Assembly: GCA_037349105.1 (NCBI GenBank) | Contig: JAYJMM010000084.1 | Coordinates: forward strand, 1,054,001-1,118,000 | From: Limnomonas spitsbergensis | Lineage: Eukaryota; Chlorophyta; Chlorophyceae; Chlamydomonadales | Reading direction: 5' to 3' | DNA length: 64,000 bases | In this document: piece by piece, positions 63,376 to 64,000 of the stretch | Numbering within the stretch: the first letter of the stretch is position 1 | Layout of the letters: each line of letters opens with the position of its first letter | Translations under genes and position numbers: made by a program | Notes under the pieces: model-generated | Database searches by the model: none | Told to the model about the DNA's origin: nothing | What the model saw: the letters and a program-made list of their open reading frames with translations, nothing else

Positions 63376-64000
63376 CTAAAAATCGAGACCTACAGGGAGA
63401 GCGAGGCCCACGGGCCAGTTAAGGTGCAAGATAGGCAAGGGGGCGGCCTGGGAGGCACCTGGGATGTTGGGGCCGCCCTCCCCCCCCATGAAGGGGTTTT
63501 GTGGTGAGAGGACAGTCCCCCAAGCTGGGGGGAGGGTTTGGAGGTCTACAAGTCCTGGAGAAAGCACCAGAACCATGCTACGGCAGCCTGGGAGGCTGCA
63601 TGGCAGCCCGTGTTGCCTGGTAGGGCACGTGTACGCGGCTCCCAGAGCCGCCGGCGCCCAAGCTCCATAGCATGGAGGGCGACCATGCAGACCAAAGTCC
63701 AGACGCCTGGGTAGATGGGGTGGGCAGATGGGGGTCAGAGAACCCAAACATCCGCCATAGTGAGTGGAGGACCAGGCGGGAGGGCCCCCGCGAGCTGTGC
63801 CACCACAGCTTGGGCAACGGGGCAGAACCAGAAGCAATGTGCGCGGAGAAAATACGCTTGGTGGAAAGGGGGTGCTGCCGGGTCTTGGGGCGCAGGGAGA
63901 CAACCTCACTGGCATGGTTGATTGAAAGCGACATCATGGCCACCAGCTGCCTTCACGCCATTCAGGGTCAATCGCCAGAGGGTATCTTTGCAGCGGGGGT
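63376..64000 (-). pseudogene. LINE-type ORF2 C-terminal tail, broken
   Basis: On the minus strand from the right edge: PRCKDTLWRLTLNGVKAAGG and HDVAFN, a stop, then in the same frame HCFWFCPVAQAVVAQLAGAL, another stop, and WTLVCMVALHAMELGRRRLW. This looks like the Cys/His-bearing C-terminal tail of green-algal non-LTR retrotransposon proteins. At least two stops break it. It lies directly right of the 8.1-kb element's CCGG. Confidence 0.55.

Noticed and set aside
1..64000. rRNA, tRNA or bacterial operon features
   Set aside because: None recognised; the exon-intron structure and repeats are eukaryotic throughout.

Overview
The window is eukaryotic nuclear DNA, most likely from a chlorophyte green alga of the Chlamydomonadales (Volvocales) type. 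The basis is GC-rich exons with small GT-AG-bounded coding pieces, very long introns, an octotricopeptide-repeat (OPR) protein gene (a family expanded in green algae), retrotransposon tails of the kind common in these algae, and abundant degenerate TTTAGGG/CCCTAAA-type telomere-like sequence inside introns. Species is not determined.

Layout. (1) 1-29154, plus strand: the 3' part of a four-domain voltage-gated cation channel gene (CaV/NaV/NALCN-like). Domain I must lie upstream of base 1. Domain II (1765-4414), a very large II-III loop (5192-9898), domain III (10638-16340), the short III-IV linker, domain IV (16935-22366) and a C-tail with an EF-hand-like segment and an IQ motif (23786-29154) can be spliced in silico. 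Every junction keeps reading phase, which strongly supports the model. (2) 29155-34030: intergenic, with a decayed LINE-like fragment. (3) 34031-49985, minus strand: an 11-exon OPR-type gene, convergent with the channel gene, probably an organelle-targeted RNA-binding protein. (4) 50000-64000: mobile-element territory. It holds a zinc-finger-encoding repeat (second copy of one at 13.7-14.7 kb, inverted) split by a 1266-bp insertion with a TCTC target duplication and a 171-bp perfect-looking hairpin; a ~100-bp tandem array; an ~8.1-kb element with 799-bp direct repeats inserted in that array with CCGG duplications; and a LINE tail at the right edge.

The most striking property is not a gene. 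Almost every intron of both genes is built largely from degenerate tandem copies of its own exon-intron junction: donor plus exon end, acceptor plus exon start, or both. The clearest case is intron 17945-19179, which looks like about 13 tandem copies of the uninterrupted coding junction. In several introns the copies have grown into minisatellites (22.7-23.5 kb, 36.4-37.2 kb, 42.1-43.3 kb) whose units still carry the donor or exon-end sequence. This fits intron origin and growth by tandem duplication of AG|GT-containing coding sequence, acting on two unrelated neighbouring genes.

The two main genes have no obvious functional link. The channel would act in a membrane (plasma or ciliary), the OPR protein in plastid or mitochondrial RNA metabolism.
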